A DNA stretch of 64,000 nt from Eubacterium sp. (GTDB lineage: Bacteria > Bacillota > Clostridia > Acetivibrionales > DSM-1351), in assembly GCA_029266335.1 (NCBI GenBank), contig JAQSXC010000009.1:1-64000 (forward strand), written 5' to 3'. How positions within the stretch are numbered: position 1 is the first letter of the stretch; each line of letters opens with the position of its first letter. This document shows, piece after piece, positions 61,412-64,000 of the stretch. Below the pieces are notes generated by a model. The model did no database searches. It was not told where the DNA came from and saw nothing but the letters and a program-made list of their open reading frames with translations. Made by a program: the position numbers and the translations under genes.

Positions 61412-62095
61412 ATGATGGAAATAAGCGTATTTGAAGTTTTGGGTCCGGTCATGATTGGTCCGTCCAGCTCTCACACCGCAGGTGCTGCAAAAATAGCAAG
61501 GATTGCCAGGTCTGTTGCAAACGAGGATGTTAAAAGGGTGGTTTTCGGCCTTCATGGGTCATTTGCCAAAACCTATAAGGGACATGGGACAGATAAGGCT
61601 CTTGTAGCAGGTATTCTGGGAATGATGGAGGACGATGAAAATATACGGAACTCCTTTACTATTGCCGAAATGAACGGTATCGACTATCAGTTCAGAGAGG
61701 TGGAGCTTGCCAACGCACATGACAATTCGGTACTTATAGAAGTGATTGACAGCCATAACAGGTATCACAAGCTTATTGGCGCTTCTATCGGCGGAGGCAG
61801 CGTTGTTATCACAAATATAGATGATTTCGATGTGGAAATAACAGCAGAAAATCCTGTTATCATTATAAAGATGAAGGACACAAAGGGGATGGTGAGTGAG
61901 ATAACTTCCCTGCTGGCTAAAAACAGTATCAATATAGGTGTCATGAGAGTAAGCAGGAAGGAAAAAGGGTCTGAAGCTTCTACCGTTATAGAAACAGACG
62001 AAGAAATATCACATACCATAATAGATGAGCTCAAGAAGATAGAAAATCTATATGATGTGAAGGTTATGAATTTTACAGAAAATAAGAGTTTTTAA
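61412..62095 (+). CDS. sdaAB: L-serine dehydratase, iron-sulfur-dependent, beta subunit
   Basis: Beta subunit (227 residues) of the oxygen-sensitive L-serine deaminase that turns serine into pyruvate and ammonia. The N-terminus FEVLGPVMIGPSSSHTAGA is the family signature; a C-terminal ACT domain (IIIKMKDTKGMVSEITSLL) may bind serine. GGAG precedes two adjacent ATG codons (61412 and 61415). The alpha subunit gene follows 28 bases later. Confidence 0.95.
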   Translation: MMEISVFEVLGPVMIGPSSSHTAGAAKIARIARSVANEDVKRVVFGLHGSFAKTYKGHGTDKALVAGILGMMEDDENIRNSFTIAEMNGIDYQFREVELANAHDNSVLIEVIDSHNRYHKLIGASIGGGSVVITNIDDFDVEITAENPVIIIKMKDTKGMVSEITSLLAKNSINIGVMRVSRKEKGSEASTVIETDEEISHTIIDELKKIENLYDVKVMNFTENKSF

Positions 62096-62123
62096 TAAGA
62101 GCTTTTAAAATGAGGAGTTTTTT

Positions 62124-62999
62124 ATGTACAGTAATGGAAGAGAACTGTTGGAATTAACTAATATCAGAAATTTAAGGTTATCGGACATAATTCTTGAAAA
62201 TGAAATAAAAATATCCGGCAAGACCGGACAAGAGATCAAGGATGTAATGAGAAGAAGATACCATATTATGAAGGAATCTGCACAAAAAGCATTGACGGCT
62301 CCTCAGGAAACTGTTGGGGGAATGATTGCAGGTGATTCTAAAAGAATCAATGATTATTCTGATGAGGGCAAAACCATATCCGGTGACTTTATGGGAAAAG
62401 TAATGGCAAGAGCGCTTTCCTCCTGTGAAGTAAACGCTTCCATGGGTAGAGTCTGTGCTGCACCAACGGCAGGCTCCTGTGGAATAGTCCCTGCAGTAGT
62501 CATCTCTGTATGTGAGAAGCTGGGATTGGATGAAGAAAGCGCTATAAGGGGACTAATTACCTGCTCCGGCATTGGAGCAATAATTGTAAAGCATGCAACT
62601 GTTGCCGGAGCAGAAGGCGGCTGCCAGGCCGAATGCGGAGTAGCTGCAGCCATGAGCGCAGCTGCTGTGGTTGAGTTGGCCGGCGGCACACCTGAGATGA
62701 GCCTCCATGCAGCAGCAATATCACTTAAGAATATATTGGGACTGGTTTGTGACCCTGTGGCCGGCCTGGTTGAGGTGCCATGCGCAAAAAGAAATGCCTC
62801 CCAGGCAGTTAATGCAGTTACCTCTGCTGACCTGGCTCTGGCAGGAATAAAAAGCAATGTGCCCTTTGATGAAGTGGTAGAGGCAATGTACAAGGTGGGG
62901 AAAATGCTGCCCTATCAGCTGCGTGAGACGGCAATGGGTGGCATTGCAGCCTCTGAAACCGCCAGAAAGATTGCAGCAAACATTTTCGGCAAAAAATAA
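62124..62999 (+). CDS. sdaAA: L-serine dehydratase, iron-sulfur-dependent, alpha subunit
   Basis: Catalytic subunit of 291 residues carrying the 4Fe-4S cluster. Cysteines occur in CAAPTAGSCGIVPAV, GAEGGCQAECG and CDPVAGLVEVPC, the regions that hold the cluster in this family. The GMIAGD and SGDFMGK segments are typical of the active site. It forms the enzyme with the beta subunit encoded just upstream. GAGGAG precedes the ATG. A terminator follows directly after the stop. Confidence 0.95.
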   Translation: MYSNGRELLELTNIRNLRLSDIILENEIKISGKTGQEIKDVMRRRYHIMKESAQKALTAPQETVGGMIAGDSKRINDYSDEGKTISGDFMGKVMARALSSCEVNASMGRVCAAPTAGSCGIVPAVVISVCEKLGLDEESAIRGLITCSGIGAIIVKHATVAGAEGGCQAECGVAAAMSAAAVVELAGGTPEMSLHAAAISLKNILGLVCDPVAGLVEVPCAKRNASQAVNAVTSADLALAGIKSNVPFDEVVEAMYKVGKMLPYQLRETAMGGIAASETARKIAANIFGKK

Positions 63000-63001
63000 G
63001 G

Positions 63002-63045
63002 AAACCCATAAGCGCGGCCGAAAAAGCCAAGCTTATGGGTTTTAT
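63002..63045 (+). terminator. Intrinsic terminator after sdaAA
   Basis: AAACCCATAAGC pairs with GCTTATGGGTTT around a 17-base loop that contains a small GGC/GCC pairing. It sits between convergent sdaAA and the small minus-strand gene and may serve both. Confidence 0.85.
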
Positions 63046-63058
63046 GTCTGGATATGTA

Positions 63059-63235
63059 TCAAACACTCTGATCGAAATTTCCTCCAAGGTGTGGGCTCAC
63101 ACTTAGTTCCATCATTTTGGTCAAGGCTTCAGAATCTTCCAAAGCCGTATCCATTGCAAGTTTTGTTACAGCCAGTCCGACTTTCTGACTGACAGAAGCC
63201 TGTGACTTCAGCACTGATAATTCAGCTATATCCAT
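63059..63235 (-). CDS. YjfB-family small protein
   Basis: A 58-residue protein beginning MDIAELSVLKSQASVSQKVG and containing LAVTKLAMDTALEDSEAL. This matches the YjfB family, annotated as putative motility proteins from Firmicutes. AAGGAGT lies before the ATG at 63235. It is convergent with sdaAA and upstream of nothing obviously related; no flagellar genes are in the window. The role is unproven. Confidence 0.85.
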   Translation of the reverse strand: MDIAELSVLKSQASVSQKVGLAVTKLAMDTALEDSEALTKMMELSVSPHLGGNFDQSV

Positions 63236-63579
63236 TTCTAAACCACTCCTTCTAAATTTTAATGATATGATTTCTTCTTAATTCTTAAATGGATTTACAA
63301 GTATAATGTAATTTTACATCATTCAACATTAAACTACAACATATTTCTGGTAATCCTGACTTATTTAAACATTGCTGATGTCTGCAGTTCAAAACCCGGG
63401 GAATTTCAAGAAAATAAGGAGACAGGGAGATTTACTCAAGGGTAAATTGGCAAACCTGTTTTTCCAGTCATATTCCTTGACTGACACAATAACTAAACGT
63501 ATAATTATTCAAAGGGTATACAGAACGGGCTATAAGCCTTGAAACTACAGCCTACATTAAAATAAGGAATTGTATTGCC
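63236..63579 (+). other. Intergenic leader with several hairpins before homocysteine methyltransferase gene
   Basis: Contains a terminator-like hairpin at 63423-63463 (CAGG/CCTG enclosing ATTTAC/GTAAAT, then five T), a 6-bp hairpin CAGTCA/TGACTG at 63465-63483 and a TTCAAAGG/CCTTGAA pairing further on. This could be a regulated leader. I see no S-box, T-box or cobalamin riboswitch core. Confidence 0.5.
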
Positions 63580-64000
63580 ATGAATATATTCGATAACAAG
63601 GACTATTTTCTGTTTGACGGTGCAATGGGTACCTATTACTCCTCCAGGCATGACAGCAACATAGCTTGTGAAACTGCAAACCTGACAGACAGAGACGCAA
63701 TTTATAACATACATAAAGAATACATCAATGCAGGTGTTAATGCCATAAAGACAAACACCTTTGCTGCCAACAGGTTCTCTTTGGCCTGTGAGCAGGCAGA
63801 GGTGGAACAGGTCATAAAAAGCGGCTGGCAAATTGCCAACAGGGCTGTTAAAAATCATAATGTGACTGTGTTCGCAGATATTGGACCGATTCCGGTAACC
63901 GAAGGTACTGATGAAGAGGAAGAATATAAAGAAATAGTTGATATTTTTTTGGACTGCGGTGCTGAGTACTTTCTTTTTGAAACTTTTCCGAAATACGATA
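63580..64000 (+). CDS. Homocysteine S-methyltransferase domain protein, partial
   Basis: The first 140 codons of a gene running off the window end. MNIFDNKDYFLFDGAMGTYYSS, then an AGVNAIKTNTFAANRFSL segment and VFADIGPIP, match the N-terminal homocysteine methyltransferase barrel of MetH or of the YitJ-type fusion with methylenetetrahydrofolate reductase. It should transfer a methyl group to homocysteine for methionine synthesis. AAGGA lies 11 bases before the ATG. Which of the two architectures it has depends on sequence beyond 64000. The Zn-binding cysteines of the domain are not yet reached. Confidence 0.85.
   Translation, partial: MNIFDNKDYFLFDGAMGTYYSSRHDSNIACETANLTDRDAIYNIHKEYINAGVNAIKTNTFAANRFSLACEQAEVEQVIKSGWQIANRAVKNHNVTVFADIGPIPVTEGTDEEEEYKEIVDIFLDCGAEYFLFETFPKYD

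Noticed and set aside
62354..62893. 179-codon open frame antisense to sdaAA
   Set aside because: Shadow of a highly conserved enzyme gene; alanine- and serine-rich composition and no ribosome site.
63236..63579. S-box (SAM-I) riboswitch before the homocysteine methyltransferase gene
   Set aside because: The characteristic GGUGGAGGGA and GAAACCCGGCAACC-like blocks are absent, although hairpins exist.

Overview
The window comes from a low-GC, anaerobic, spore-forming Firmicute of the Clostridia. It carries the small acid-soluble spore protein Tlp, a SpoVB-type flippase, AGGAGG-type ribosome binding sites on nearly every gene, an S-layer-homology glycosidase, an oxygen-stable-free Fe-S serine dehydratase and several oxygen-scavenging proteins. 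Gene content and the presence of carbohydrate-active enzymes fit a Ruminiclostridium-like cellulolytic clostridium, but that is inference from recognition, not a computed placement. No tRNA, rRNA, CRISPR array, prophage or insertion sequence was seen.

Layout. 0-3.3 kb: a sensor kinase divergent from a DrrAB-type ABC exporter. 3.5-8.5 kb: an acyltransferase-like protein with a zinc-ribbon membrane partner, tlp with a small unknown, and a two-gene unknown operon with a very clear sigma-A promoter. 8.6-12.3 kb: a serine hydrolase lipoprotein, an alpha/beta hydrolase, an unknown protein and a hemerythrin. 12.4-23.5 kb: a seven-gene exopolysaccharide locus resembling Bacillus ydaJKLMN and Listeria pss: GT-C-like membrane protein, thioredoxin-GH8 fusion, polytopic membrane protein, degenerate GGDEF receptor, DUF2334 protein, GT2 synthase and BcsB-like protein. 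23.6-30.8 kb: a broken nitroreductase, two divergent DEAD-box helicases, a HAD phosphatase, a glycerol-1-phosphate dehydrogenase and L-lactate dehydrogenase. 31.2-34.4 kb: a diguanylate cyclase, a bacteriohemerythrin and an NADH oxidase. 34.5-45.7 kb: a complete oligosaccharide-use locus (YesMN-type two-component system, ABC importer, GH112 phosphorylase, GH29 fucosidase). 45.9-51.2 kb: an MFS exporter, HAD hydrolase, SpoVB, and small proteins. 51.6-55.9 kb: an FHA-RodA-PBP wall cluster and an acyltransferase. 56-64 kb: a GHL10-SLH surface protein, a TetR/MFS efflux operon with a double operator, serine dehydratase sdaAB-sdaAA, a small YjfB protein and the start of a homocysteine methyltransferase gene.

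The most interesting signals are (i) the exopolysaccharide operon, where a GH8 glycanase is fused behind a membrane-anchored thioredoxin domain and where c-di-GMP control seems to run through a catalytically dead GGDEF protein with an intact RxxD site; (ii) a structured leader RNA present twice, upstream of ldh and of a truncated ppnP, with compensatory stem changes; (iii) a dispersed short hairpin plus ribosome-binding-site cassette placed directly before at least five unrelated genes; and (iv) an 18-codon leader ORF, translationally coupled to the second sugar permease, lying inside a stem-loop.
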